Notes: generated from the sequence alone by a model not told the origin. A DNA stretch of 64,000 nucleotides from Pogostemon cablin (GCA_023678885.1 CM042955.1:36240088-36304087); one strand, 5' to 3'; shown: positions 31,123 to 42,509, counted from the stretch's first letter. Program-made: numbers and translations.

Positions 31123-33287
31123 TCAAGCACCACTAGGGCCTACACTACTGGGACCAGCGCCACCTACACCACTGGGACCTGCACCATCGCCAGCTCCAGA
31201 GAAGTTCCGAAGACTCCTCATCCATGCCACCTCTGCCTCCAGTTGGGCAACGCGCTCCCTCTCCCGTTCTAATTCATGTTTGGCCAGATAACGAGCAACT
31301 TCCACCTGGTGAACCTGGTTCTCGGCCAAACGAGCTCTCTCCCTATAGGTTGAGGCCCTAGTATTAGCAGCGGTAATGAGCTGTTCCGCCACTATAGCTT
31401 GTCGAGTCTCCACAACCGAAGAGATCCCTTCAGCACTAGCAGAGGCTCCCGTACTGAGACCAACCCTAGGAGGGACGGACTGTCCAGATTCTGTCACAAG
31501 GAGGAAGCAGCACAGAAAAGTCAGTGCATGTCCAACACTCACCAGAGCAGCGTTCCCAATCTCATGAGGCACAGTACTCTGTAACCAGCGAGAGAGCATG
31601 GGGCTCCATGAAAGAGCGGGAACAAAGCCAGCTTCCAAGATACTCAGCTTCGACTCAATGGATGACCGAACATCGCCCATACTCCTCAATCATAGTAATT
31701 CGTTCAATGCAACTAGGGGAACGTCCCCACCAATGTCGCCTTCCTGGGCATGAGTTTCCATTACCGGAGGAACCCACTGTTGGACGCTGCTATCAAGTCC
31801 TCTCCCTCTGGGAGTCGGATCACTATCGGGTTGGGGAACTTGAGGCTGATTAGCGCTAGGTGGATCTTCAATCGGGCTAATTCAAACTCTGGCGCCCCGG
31901 CTAGTTCAACGAGTGGCCTCTAGAATGGTTTCCTCAAGAAGATCACTTTCTTGAACCTCGGTTTCCTCCATAGGAGCTTTTCACTTGTCTGATGGACGAG
32001 TGTGTACTATTTCACCGGTTTCCCCAAGAACCATACCCTGAGTCACCCCCGTTACAGCCCCTTTGATTCCGTCAGTATTAATGATTACAACACCATGAAG
32101 ACCAGTCCTACTCCTCGCAGCTGCGAAAGCACCTTCGGTCACAACTGTGCTCGGCCCGGCTTCTTGACGGGGCCTTCTAGGCAAAGGATAGATGACCTGA
32201 TCAGAAAAATATTCGTCAAGGGCAGCATCCCAAGATGAGAAATTATCACTTACCCTCCCCTCGAAGCTTACCGGCAGAGCCCGAGTTGGATCTTGATAAA
32301 GGTTTGTCGCCGATAGTCTTTCTTCGGATAAAAGTGACAAGACATCACACGGCAGAGTCATGCGGTTGATCACGTCGAAAGCTCGGCGAAACCCTAGGGA
32401 CAACTCTTCCTCAGCTGGTCAAAGCGGAGCTAATGAAAGTACAAGGCAAAATAAGAAAACACCAATAAGAAGTAGTAAGGGCACAAGAAAAGAGGCGACA
32501 ACAAAAACTTACCAGATTCGGGAGTTCGAAAGGCGCACGGTACGGGCAAATAGTTTCCAAGTGGGTCTCAGCATTCAAACCCTCACTCCCAAAACCACTG
32601 ACATCTCCAATATTGTCCGCCGATGGAGTTCCTATTAAATATATGACGGACGTCTCGTTGTACCTGTAGATAGTAGTGGCCATGACAACCCGGGTCGCGA
32701 ACGTAATGATAGACATAATCAATATCCCGGGCGGAAGGAGAGGGACATCCATTCTCATGAAGCAGTACCAGCAAACCAATCAAGTTAGCCCAGGCTGATA
32801 GGATTATCTGCATTGGGGCCAGACCCCAACTAATCAACACTCGGCCAATGACGTGAGCCAGAGGCAGCCTAACTCCAACAGCAAACATGCCCGTATTAAA
32901 GGCGGCATGGTCAGGCTCGCCACTCCAATGATGCTCGCGTTGTTTGGGCATACCGAACTCAATCCCAGGATAGTTATACAGAAGGAAGACCCCATCTACA
33001 TCCTCACTCCGTATGCTGGTGGGATAACCCCTCAGAGTAGAGTCAGTCACCGCACGGCCCCGACTAGAAGGAGAGGCTCGACTTTTAGTCTTGGAAACTA
33101 TGCACCACCGCGACGAACCCTCTCCATGGAGAATAGGCTCCCGAGAAACTTCATAACGAGGAGGTGGAGGAATTGAACGGCGGCCACTCTGTGTCACAGG
33201 GGCAGCAGCAGGGGCCCTAGCATTGCTAGCTTCTTCGTCTTTCTCAGAACTAAGGAATTCCTGAGAGGATCGCGAATTCACCGCCAT
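31123..33287 (-). pseudogene. Antisense gene B in Tat 3' region (putative gypsy-type transposon family)
   Basis: Unknown function; antisense genes between pol and 3' LTR are known in Retand-like elements. Start chosen at ATG 33287 (MAVNSRSSQEF), because upstream residues precede the probable TATA box region by little. Residues GVFLLYNYPGIEFGMP, GVRLPLAHVIGRVLISWGLAP and ILSAWANLIGLLVLLHENG (32730-32985) match the plant domain often annotated 'putative gypsy type transposon' (PF04195). A frameshift near 32650 leads to ETICPYRAPFELPNL and a donor GTAAGT at 32512. Downstream frames 32403-31981 and 31689-31123 end in a coiled-coil-like QVEVARYLAKHELERERERV and a GAGPSG-rich tail. Frame changes make it a likely pseudogene. 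Confidence 0.6.
32415..32512 (-). other. Intron-like segment in antisense gene B
   Basis: The minus strand reads CCGAATCTG then GTAAGTTTTTGTTG, a perfect plant donor, in phase 0 after ELPNL. Acceptors GACCAG (32416) or TCATTAG (32430) are available, but neither restores the next open frame exactly, so a later indel or different boundary is needed. Confidence 0.4.
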
Positions 33288-33446
33288 GAGCGGAGGAAGT
33301 AGAACAACAAAAGATAGACAGATAAGTATGAATAACCCAAGAGAAGAAACAACCGCCATTCTTTTTGTCGCAAGTTCAACAGAAAAGAAATTCATAGAGG
33401 GATGAAAAGTTTAAAGTATAGCTTTAGGTTTTCACATGGCCAACCC

Positions 33447-33453
33447 TTTTATA
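33447..33453 (-). promoter_or_regulatory. TATA box of antisense gene B
   Basis: The complement reads CCCTATAAAAGGG. It lies about 160 nt upstream of the chosen ATG at 33287. A related TTTAAAAGGGCC is found upstream of antisense gene A at 36422-36431, suggesting duplicated promoters. Confidence 0.5.
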
Positions 33454-33781
33454 GGGAGAAAATGGGGGCCCAATAACTGCCCCATCCTCTGCCCCACCTT
33501 CCGGAACTCGAAGAGTCCAGTTGCAGGAGAGATTGTGGAGCGTCAGATCAAGACACATGGACAGAATCAAGCTTAAAGATCGTGGGAGAATGATGTTGAA
33601 ATGACAGTTCAAGAAGAAATTGGCGGCGAAGATATGGGGGATCCACCGCATTAAATGTATAATTAATGCATGTCAAAAATACTATTGAATACAATCATTA
33701 CCACTGAAGAACAAAATTACAAGCCAGGTGAAAACCAACAAAAAGAGAAATGAAGATTACAAAGGCATCCCACCCTAGAAA

Positions 33782-36337
33782 CTAAGTCCCATCAAGGGGA
33801 TCAGTCAGAGCAGGAACAGAACGAGTGGAGGACATGTCGAAAGTCAACATTGTAGACGGTTGGAAAGCCGCCCGACTAGGAAAACCCGAAACAAGGAAAA
33901 AATTAGACACGAGTCCCAGAAGAGCCAAGTTCATCCCCTTCGACTCCCAATCTATACGAGTCGGCAATCCAGAAGCTGCGATACGGGCATGCAGCATTTC
34001 ACAAAAATTCTCTAAAAGGATTGACGTGCCGATCCCGTTAGCCAACCGCACCGAGTGTGCCAAGGCTTTGGCAAAATCCACTATTCCAGTAATTTTTCTC
34101 TCAGGATTAATTAAAGAAGAAAAGTCTTCTTCATATTTGTGGGACAAAGCGGTCACCTCAACTCCTTTGACCTTCAGCTCTTCCTGAGAGTCGGATAGCC
34201 GCCTCTTTACATCATCCAGCTCCTGGGTGAGTCGACTCTTCCCTTCCTCCGACTCTTTCAAAGCTTCCTCGGCAGCCTTCACCGACGCTTCGTTGGAGAA
34301 GAGCTTTCTCTCGACCAGACTTAGCTCTTCTTGAAGGGCCTTTAGGGCATCCTCCAAAGCCTTATGTTGACGGTCCGCCTCCTCCCTAATCGCCGCCACC
34401 TCCTCCGAGTGAATCCGCTCCCTTTTCTCCATCTCCTCCTTTAATTGGGCTAACTCTGCCTCCCTTTGACGACCCAAAGCGGCAGCCTGACCCGTCTTCT
34501 GACTCTGGCGAGCCAATATAAGGGGCGCCTGGCTCGAATAGCTCAAGGCCCGTGCATGGTACCCAATCGCTGCATAGATAAGGTCGTCTGGACTTAAAGC
34601 CCCTATAATATCACTCTCTTCTTGAGTGAAACTAGTAGGAATAGACTCCATCGCTCTCAGCATATATGCGGGAAGAGTATGCTGATTGGGATCATATGGG
34701 TTTGACCCATACAAGCTACGAAGCACTGGAGGCAGCGAACGAACTTCCGGAGTATAAGCGCCAACCTTAAAACCAAGATAAGGGATCTCGGTCGAAGGCG
34801 CCCCCAAGACGGCCCCATCAGAAAAAAGGCCATAACTATCGGCCCGAACCCTCTTGCTTGGGGGCTCGGAAGGCCCACTAATAGGCACCGACTGATCATT
34901 CACAACAATTCTGCTAGAACCCGAGGGACGCCATTGCACCATGCGGACAATGGGAGAAGAACAACCGGAGTAGTGAAGCAGAAAGTCCTCTTCGCGCCCC
35001 CCTCTGAATTGACCATCACATCATCAAAACCCTCTTGAGGCACAGCACCAACCGGCTCATGGTTCGCAGCAACATCGTGTCCCATAAAATTGCCAGCTCC
35101 CGAGATCGGTGCGACTATGTCTTCGGTTAAGGCCCGAGGGCTCACCTCCGCCGGAGAGGACTCATCCATCTCTATTATGTATGTTAAGACATCAGACCTA
35201 AGAACTGCCTGATTAAGGGAGACGAATGACCCCACAGGAATCATTGCCACCCCAACAGGGACATTTGAGTTGGCGAGAGAGGTCGCCGGGGGCTCCAAAT
35301 GGGAGATAGCATGAGCAGCCACAGTCACTATCGGCGAAACAACCGGCGCATCCGAATCCACCATGAACCCATACTCCTTTAAGAGCTCGTCTGTAATGAT
35401 GTCGGTACTTCTCTCTTGAGCATTCATTCTTCTAATGATGCTCACCAGTTCTAGGAACTCTTTAGAAGGAGGGGGACCCGGACGAGTGTCCCTATCTGAA
35501 AGTCAAGGTCGGAAATACAGTAACTATACCCCTTACGGAAAACAAAGAAACAACAAAAAAAGGGAGAGGGGAAAAGAAGGGGGAGACATACCTCCGCGAG
35601 AATGAATTAACTGAAAGGCTGAAGGAACCCTAATTTGCAGTGGCTTCCATACCCCCATGGCCCAACACCACCATTCTTTTCAATTCTTTATGGAGGTGCC
35701 CCCGAGAAGGGTTGACTCGATAAAACCCTTTGTGCAAATTCTCCTCTGAAGGATGGCACAAGTAGTCAATTTTCTTGGGAGACATGTGGCGATACCCTTT
35801 CTTATAAAATAAGAGTATGAATCCAATTATTGTAGCCCAGGCATTCGAAGAAAATTAATGTGGCGCCAAATTCCAATAGTTGAGGAGTTCCGCTAAGCAA
35901 GGATGAAGGGGTAGACGGAACCCTAGTTTCAGCATATGGACATTCACTGCCACTCGCCCCTGAGCCGCCTTACTCGCTTTCTCATTCTCAATCGGCATAA
36001 CGAATTCCACTCCTGGTGCCGCATATCTCGACGATAGTTCCTCAAATTGAGAATAAGGAATGGTGTTGTCTTGGAATTGGGCCCACATCCCATTGTGGGC
36101 CCCATCATGAGAAGCGATACATGCCCGAATGTTCTCTAGATTTGGCACGCCGTCCGCCGTAACGAATGAGGAAGGCATAGAGAGAGTCACCGCCGGAAGC
36201 CTTCGACGCGAAGAAGAAACTTCTGTCTCTTCTTGCAAATCTTGAAAGGCCCTTTCTAAGGATTTTGACACTCCTTCTTCACCGCTTGCCGCCCGTCGAG
36301 GATCCGACTGACCAGTGGGATGACCGCTGAGACTCAT
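33782..36337 (-). pseudogene. Antisense gene A in Tat 3' region (putative gypsy-type transposon family)
   Basis: Starts at ATG 36337 (MSLSGHPTGQSD). The first block (36337-35855) contains YSQFEELSSRYAAPGVEFVMP and NVHMLKLGFRLPLHPCLAELLNYWNLAP; after a break, AWATIIGFILLFYKKGY and IESTLLGG-type sequence continue. This is the same domain as in gene B. The middle frame (35445-34900) is polar. The last frame (34942-33782) holds a long coiled coil (about residues 155-270, QLKEEMEKRERIHSEEVAAI through RRLSDSQEELKVKG) and ends with SVPALTDPLDGT. Frames differ between blocks; introns or frameshifts cannot be separated by eye. Upstream TTTAAAAGGGC at 36421-36431 is TATA-like. Confidence 0.6.
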
Positions 36338-36666
36338 ATTCTGAGCGATTAAAAGAAAGATGATAACGAATTGAAAGAGTAAAAAGAGAAAGTAAAAGTG
36401 AGAATCGCAGCAACAAAAAGGCCCTTTTAAAGTACATATCCCCGATCGACGTGGCCCCTGCTCAGAAAATAATTAATGCAGAGCACACCAAGGGAAGCTT
36501 GAAGGACGAAAAGGCGCGTCGAAAATACCCCCGGATCTGGAAACGTCACTTCAGGATCCCTTGTCCTCCCAAGACGTCATTTTAAAAATTCAAAATTTAA
36601 AAATAGGACACGCATGCACCTTGAGAAGGTTCTGCCTCCACTCGCTATGCGCCAGTGACGACGAAA

Positions 36667-36678
36667 CCTGGGGGCTAA
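36667..36678 (+). other. Polypurine tract of Tat element
   Basis: CCTGGGGGCTAA directly before the 3' LTR start TGTGG. Confidence 0.6.
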
Positions 36679-37149
36679 TGTGGTAGGGCTTTGGAGTTGG
36701 GCCCTCATTCCTGTTCATCACTTCTGGTCTTATTAGTCCTACAACCAGTAAGGGCTCAAAAATCCCCCTGAAGAGGTAAAGAGCGACAACCTCACTAAGG
36801 CCACTAGGCCACTTGCCCCAATTGCCTAAGATGTGCAGATATCCTCCATAGGGGATATCCTAGAACAGATCTTAGAATAGTCACGTAAGGCTAAACGCAT
36901 TTAATGTTCGCACTGTACACAATAATCTGAAAACTTACCCACATACAGGTGACGTCAGACTATCCAATATAAATATGGGAACAACCTGTATCAATAAAAA
37001 TCATCATTCACCCCCCTAGAAAAGAGCACAAAAATGCCTAGGGGGCAACTCTCTCCATTTATGTTAGTTTAACTCAGACTATCCTATCATTATCAATAAC
37101 AGCCACATTAAATCATCATTAGGGGAGGATTAAAATCTGATTAGCTACA
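36679..37149 (+). repeat. 3' LTR of Tat element
   Basis: 471 bp, direct repeat of 11041-11510 with about 6 percent differences by eye. TATAAATA at 36968-36975. Followed by the duplication ATAAT. Confidence 0.92.
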
Positions 37150-37154
37150 ATAAT

Positions 37155-37796
37155 AATGATTAATTATTCTTTTTTTTTAATTTTTTATTATTATAACACT
37201 ACAACGTAACTATTCTCATTATAATAATGAGCAATTATTATTTTTTAAAAAATATTTATTATTAAATAACACTACAACTTAAGTATTCTCATTTACAATG
37301 CATGTTGATATCTTGTGCACTTGAATATGCTCACCCATATATTACTGTAGCATTTATTTTTTTTAATAATGGTATAGTTTTCTTATATTCAAATTTTTAT
37401 TAAAAAAAATTACCAAAAAATTGCTAAAAATGTGTATTAAGTTTTTATCAGTTGTATATATTTTTATTTATAGTACTCTATTTTTAAGGTGAATGCACGG
37501 TGCACCGTGCACAAAATAATTTGTCTAAATATTTTTATTAAAGTAAATGATGATCGGAGAAATAATACTTTTTTATTATTTTATTAATTTTCATATATTC
37601 AATAATTTATTTATTTATTTACCATCATCACTTTTTTTCATATAATTTTCATCAAAAACAAACTCACATGTATTACAATGTATAATACAATATTAAATTT
37701 TTTATAAGTAATGTTAATATAAAAAATATCTTAATGACTAATTAAGATAACTTAGAAAAAATTACTACTAGGTACATACTTTGTACCCCTAATTAC
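37155..37796. other. AT-rich intergenic DNA
   Basis: No gene. Contains a local duplication ATAACACTACAACGTAA/ATAACACTACAACTTAA (37192, 37265) and an 18-bp perfect palindrome TGCACGGTGCACCGTGCA at 37494-37511. Confidence 0.6.
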
Positions 37797-37798
37797 TA

Positions 37799-38062
37799 CT
37801 CCCTCCATCCCGAAGAAGATGACACATTTTTTTGGGCACGGAGATTAAGGGGTATAATAATTTAATGTAAAGTGGAGTAAAGTGAAGTGAGAGAAATAAT
37901 ATTTAATGTGTAGTAGGTAGTTGTATTAGAAGTGATATGTGGGCCCCATGAGAATAGATTAATTGTTTTTGTGTGGGTCCCATGTATTAAAAAGAAAATA
38001 TGTCAACTTTAATGGGACAAAACAAAAAGAAAAGTGTGTCAACTTCTATGGGATGGAGGGAG
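37799..38062. mobile_element. Stowaway-type MITE
   Basis: 264 bp with terminal inverted repeats CTCCCTCCATCCC (37799-37811) and GGGATGGAGGGAG (38050-38062), flanked by TA on both sides (37797-37798, 38063-38064). This is the Tc1/mariner Stowaway signature. Internal repeats TGTGGG(C/T)CCCAT and (T/A)GTGTGTCAACTT; no reading frame. Confidence 0.9.
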
Positions 38063-38064
38063 TA

Positions 38065-38438
38065 TTAGATACATTGATTTAAAATAATTACTATCACATA
38101 CAAAATATTAAAGTAAAATACCAAATATAACCCTAAACCCGTACACTTTTAAACCACAAATCCAAACCCCCACCCACCGTCGGACCACCGCCGCCACTGG
38201 CCGGCCGCCGGGCTGCCGAAAAACTACCGACGTCGGACCGCCGGTCGGTCACCAGAAAAGTTGCCGGACCACCACCGCCGCCGCTGGAGCTCCGCCGGAC
38301 CACCACACTTTTTTGCTGCACACACTTTTTTTTACTGCACACACTTTGCTGCACATAACATTTATGTGCAGCACATTGTAGGGGTAATATTGGAATATCA
38401 CTATATATTTTTGTAGTTAATAGTAATATTTTTGTATG
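38065..38438. other. Intergenic segment with CCG-rich core
   Basis: AT-rich ends enclose a GC-rich stretch (38170-38300) of CCGCCG and GGACCACC repeats. A minus-strand frame (38447-38133) is low-complexity Gly/Ser-rich and not a convincing gene. CATACAAAATATTA (38097) and TAATATTTTTGTATG (38424) are inverted, so this may be a small DNA element. Confidence 0.4.
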
Positions 38439-39253
38439 TGTAGGCACTTGAATTTTTATTGCCCATTAAGGAAAATATGTGGCAAATTAATGCAATAATT
38501 ATCAATTAATTATTTATTTATTAAGGGATTTAAATAAATAAATTCCTAAAATAAATGAGTAAATAATTTATGATTGGGTAAGATCCAGTCAAATAAGTCT
38601 GACTTAAAGCCTAAGAAAGTGAAGGCCCAAGCCAGCATAATTAGGTAAAAACTGACCAATCAGGCTGCGAGTTATTTATGGGGCATCCTCATACTTCACC
38701 TATATAAGGAGTCCTCCTCCATTCATTCCAGACACACACTAAAATACTTGAAGACATAAACGCTCTGAAGAGATCAAGAATACGAGCAGTGCTCCCTTGA
38801 GATCTTCAAGCATCTTCAAGTCAAGAACGACAAACGATTCGGGATTAAGGTGCGGAGCCCCCTAAATCAAGCGTTCTTCATACACTAAGTTCTTCGGTGT
38901 TCTTCGCGCCAAGAACAGCATACGACCCGAGATTAAGGTGCTAAGCCCCCCAGATCGAGTGTTCTTCGGATCGAGTACGTTTAATCCAAACAAAGGCTCG
39001 ACGCTTCTGGATTAACGTTATAAGGTCCCAAATCCGAGTTCGGACAAGCTTCAACTGAAGATCCGACTCAACACACACATCCAACATGGTCAACACACAA
39101 GTCAAGTCAAAGTCAAAGTCCAAATTGGTTCGAGAGAAGAATCAGAGGATAGATAGAGATTGTTTCCTAAATTTTCAAGTTCAATCCGTCTGGATTATTA
39201 TTGTAATTCTTTTATGTTTATTTCATCATAAATACATAAAATTTGTTGTTACA
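38439..39253 (+). repeat. 5' LTR of TR-GAG element
   Basis: 815 bp. TATA box TATATAAG at 38701-38708. It contains a repeated internal phrase GGATTAAGGTGC(G/T)(G/A)AGCCCCC(T/C) (38851 and 38931). Confidence 0.92.
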
Positions 39254-39257
39254 AATT

Positions 39258-39276
39258 TTGGCACGCCCAGTGGGGC
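39258..39276 (+). other. Primer-binding site of TR-GAG element
   Basis: TTGGCACGCCCAGTGGGGC lies 4 nt after the LTR. TGGCACGCCCxGTGGG is a common plant Gypsy primer site. Confidence 0.6.
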
Positions 39277-39443
39277 AGTCTCTACCTATCATCTCTTCTC
39301 TCAACAAGCTCGAATATACAAAGTATGACTCCTCTTAGGATCGCGATAAAAAGGTCATCTACCTCAAAGCCTTTAGAGCTACAAGCTGTGAAGACGCAAG
39401 TTATGACTCAGTTAAAGATGATTCTACCTACTCAGCTGTAAAG

Positions 39444-40609
39444 ATGATTCGAGCTACAAGCTGTGAAGACGCAAGTTACAAACCATTGCACGGAGACAAG
39501 AATAGTGAAGATGATTCTACCTACTCAGCTCCTCACTCAATACCAAGCTCACCATCTACCTCAGCTGCAGCTGCAGTGATGACAACAAATGCTATGACCA
39601 TTGAGGAACAACTCGCAAGTATGATAAGAGCCATTGAAGGACTCAACAAGCACATGGAAGCTCAAGACGTAAAAATCTCCATACTTATGAAGAAAATGGA
39701 GAATGTGGAGACAAGTCATGCAAATGAGAAACAAGTTGGGGATGAGCACGAGAAAGAAGACTCAGCGAAACACCATCCTCTTGAAAAGAAGCCAGTTGAA
39801 GAAGAAATACAAATTTCAACTGACAAAATGCTTCTTGTGAACCAACTGAAGAACATCGTTTTAGAGACGATAAAAGACAAGTTTGAAGGAAGCTCAAAAT
39901 CTTCTTCAACATACGTCAAGCCATATACAAAGAGGATTGACAACTTGAGGATGTCAACTGACTACCAACCTCCCAAGTTTCAATAATTTGACGGCAAAGG
40001 CAATCCGAGACAATATGTGGCGCACTTCATCGAGACATGCAATGATGCTGGGAAGTATGGGGATCATATGGTGAGATAATTCGTCCGATCTTTGAAAGGA
40101 AATGCCTTTAATTGGTACATCGATTTGGAAGCTAACTCCATTGACAGTTGGAGGCAAATGGAAAAAGTATTCCTCAACCGCTTCTATAGCACACGAAGAA
40201 TTGTTAGCATGGTGGAGCTAACAAATACTCGTCAAAGGGATGAAGAATATGTCATCGACTACATCAATAGATGGAGGAGTCTAAGCCTCAATTGCAAAGA
40301 AAGGCTATCAAAAACTTCAGCTATAGAAATGTGCATTCAAGGGATGCAATGGAATCTTAGCTACATACTCCAAGGAATTCGACCTAAAACTTTTGAAGAG
40401 TTGGCTTCAAGAGCTCACGACATGGAGTTAAGCCTGACATCAAATGACATCGAATGACCCTCTATTCAAGACTCTTTCGAGTTTGAATACATGTCCTTCA
40501 ATGAGCCCTTAGAAGAGGAACCACAAAAAAAGGCTGCAGTTTCTATAAAGATTAACAGAAATGAAGTTGAAGCAAGAGAAAATAGTGCATCCCAAGATTG
40601 GGGGCAATA
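39444..40609 (+). pseudogene. Gag of TR-GAG element, in-frame stops only
   Basis: One frame from ATG 39444 (MIRATSCEDASYKPL). The N-terminal half is polar with a coiled-coil-like IEEQLASMIRAIEGLNKHME. The gag core follows: RIDNLRMSTDYQPPKFQ, FDGKGNPRQYVAHFIETCNDAG, GNAFNWYIDLEANSIDSWRQM, FLNRFYSTRRIVSMVELTNTRQ, YINRWRSLSLNCKERLS and GIRPKTFEELASRAHDMELS. Stops at 39984-39986 (TAA) and 40077-40079 (TAA) interrupt conserved positions and TGA 40455-40457 ends the core; reading continues to TAA 40607-40609. No frameshift; both TAA stops are compatible with C-to-T change at glutamine codons. Confidence 0.8.
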
Positions 40610-40632
40610 AACTGTTGATAAATCAAGAGAAA

Positions 40633-41440
40633 GCTCCTTGACACGAGCTAAAACTGTCTGCATTATGCTCCTTGATATGAGCGAAAACTGTCTGCATTAT
40701 GCTCCTTGATACGAGCTTAAACTATCTAAAATCTCCCAAGCTATGCTCCTTGATATGAGCAAAAACTGTCTGCATTATGCTCCTTGATACGAGCTTAAAC
40801 TATCTAAAATCTCCCAAGTCATGCTCCTTGATATGAGCGAAAACTGTCTGCATTATGCTCCTTAATATGAGCTTAAACTATCTAAAATCTCTCAAGCCAA
40901 AGCTCCCTGATACAAGCTAAAACTATCTACATCACGCTCCTTGATACGAGTTTAAACTATCTAAAACCCTCAAGTTACGCTCCTTGATATGAGCTAAAAC
41001 TATCTACAAGCTATGCTCCTTGATACGAGCTTAAACTATCTTAAACCCTCAAGTACGCTCCTTGATATGAGCTAAAACTATCTACACACAACGCTCCTTG
41101 ATATGAGCTAAAACTATCTACATGTTACGCTCCTCGACATGAGCTAAAAATGTCTACACAATACTCATTGATACGAGTTTAAAATATCTAAAATCCTCAA
41201 GTTACGCTCCTTGATATGAGTATAAACTATCTACACATTAAGTCAAATCTCCTTGGGAAGAGAATAAACTCTCTACACATAAAGCTCCTCGACATGAGTG
41301 AAAAATATCCACATAAGGCTCCTTGACACGAGTATAAACTGTCTACAAGTTCAAATTCAAGACTCATTGACACGAGTATAAACTGTCAGCAAATTCAAAT
41401 CCAACACTCCTCAACGCACGAGCCTAAACTGCATGTTACT
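40633..41440 (+). repeat. Tandem array GCTCCTTGATAYGAGC, about 21 units
   Basis: Degenerate tandem units with core GCTCCTTGATA(T/C)GAGC-(T/G)(T/A)AAACT(A/G)TCT. Short (about 34 bp) and long (about 44 bp, with TAAAATCTCCCAAG) units alternate in the first half, giving a 78-bp higher-order repeat. Each core has GCTC and GAGC able to pair around an 8-nt loop. Lies between gag and the polypurine tract. Confidence 0.9.
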
Positions 41441-41509
41441 CCTGGCCCGTATGGGTATAAAATGTGTACAGCACCCTTCCATTCAAATCAAATAATGTCT
41501 CTTGAACTA

Positions 41510-41555
41510 CGTTTTGACTTGATCCTCTTCGAAGAGGTACGTAGGCAACTTAGCA
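41510..41555 (+). other. Conserved nested palindrome near element 3' end
   Basis: CTACGT (41510) and ACGTAG (41547) flank the perfect 14-bp palindrome CCTCTTCGAAGAGG (41533-41546), so the segment can form a long interrupted hairpin. Similar GAACTACGT...TACGTAGGCAAC sequences are widespread in plant LTR elements by my recollection. Confidence 0.6.
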
Positions 41556-41677
41556 CTCTGCTAAGTTCAGTCATAATTTAGGCTAGGAGAGGCAAGCAAT
41601 AAAATTCAATCACGTTGATCAAGAAATTGATTGTCGCAATTTGTTCACCTCAACACAAAGGCGTCCGTGAACAAAAT

Positions 41678-41690
41678 GCGAGGGGGCATT
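41678..41690 (+). other. Polypurine tract of TR-GAG element
   Basis: GCGAGGGGGCATT directly before the 3' LTR. Confidence 0.65.
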
Positions 41691-42504
41691 TGTAGGCACT
41701 TGAATTTTATTGCCCATTAAGGAAAATATGTGGCAAATTAATGCAATAATTATCAATTAATTATTTATTTATTAAGGGATTTAAATAAATAAATTCCTAA
41801 AATAAATGAGTAAATAATTTATAATTGGGTAAGATCCAGTCAAATAAGTCTGACTTAAAGCCTAAGAAAGTGAAGGCCCAAGCCCGCATAATTAGGTAAA
41901 AACTGACCAATCAGGCTGCGAGTTATTTATGGGGCATCCTCATACTTCACCTATATAAGGAGTCCTCCTCCATTCATTCCAGACACACACTAAAATACTT
42001 GAAGACATAAACGCTCTGAAGAGATCAAGAATACGAGCAGTGCTCCCTTGAGATCTTCAAGCATCTTCAAGTCAAGAATGACAAACGATTCGGGATTAAG
42101 GTGCGGAGCCCCCTAAATCAAGCGTTCTTCATACACTAAGTTCTTTGGTGTTCTTCGTGCTAAGAATAGCATACGACCCGGGATTAAGGTGCTAAGCCCC
42201 CCAGATCGAGTGTTCTTCGGATCGAGTACGTTTAATCCAAACAAAGGCTCGATACTTCTGGATTAACGTTATAAGCTCCCAAATCCGAGTTCGGACAAGC
42301 TTCAACTGAAGATCCGACTCAACACACACAGCCAACACGGTCAACACACAAGTCAAGTCAAAGTCAAAGTCCAAATTGGTTCGAGAGAAGAATCAGAGGA
42401 TAGATAGAGATTGTTTCCTAAATTTTCAAGTTCAATCCGTCTGGATTATTATTGTAATTCTTTTGTGTTTATTTCATCATAAATACATAAAATTTATTGT
42501 TACA
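41691..42504 (+). repeat. 3' LTR of TR-GAG element
   Basis: 814 bp, near-identical to 38439-39253; TATATAAG at 41952-41959; followed by GTATG. Confidence 0.92.
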
Positions 42505-42509
42505 GTATG

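Larger units (their letters stand above)
11041..37149 (+). mobile_element. Tat/Retand-type Gypsy element with nested Athila element
   Basis: LTRs at 11041-11510 and 36679-37149 begin TGTGG and end TACA. Identical 5-bp duplications ATAAT flank the element (11036-11040, 37150-37154), proving a single insertion. Removing the nested Athila element (12037-25946) leaves about 12.2 kb. Gene order is gag, protease, RT, RNase H, second RNase H, integrase, then a 5.7 kb 3' region with antisense genes, as known for the Tat/Retand lineage. LTRs differ at roughly 30 of 470 positions by eye, so it is older than the nested element. All coding regions carry frameshifts or stops. Confidence 0.9.
38439..42504 (+). 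mobile_element. Gag-only LTR element (TR-GAG type)
   Basis: 4066 bp with LTRs 38439-39253 and 41691-42504 (TGTAGG...TTACA) and exact 5-bp duplications GTATG (38434-38438, 42505-42509). The interior carries only a gag frame, a tandem array and a conserved palindromic motif; there is no protease, RT or integrase, so it must be mobilised by another Gypsy element. LTRs differ at about 17 of 815 positions by eye. Confidence 0.92.

Noticed and set aside
38133..38447. 104-codon Gly/Ser-rich minus-strand protein
   Set aside because: Encoded by a low-complexity CCG/GGACCACC stretch and ends in the adjacent LTR; no domain.
40633..41440. CRISPR-like array
   Set aside because: Repeats and spacers are both degenerate and related to each other, unit length alternates, and the array lies inside a plant LTR element with target-site duplications.
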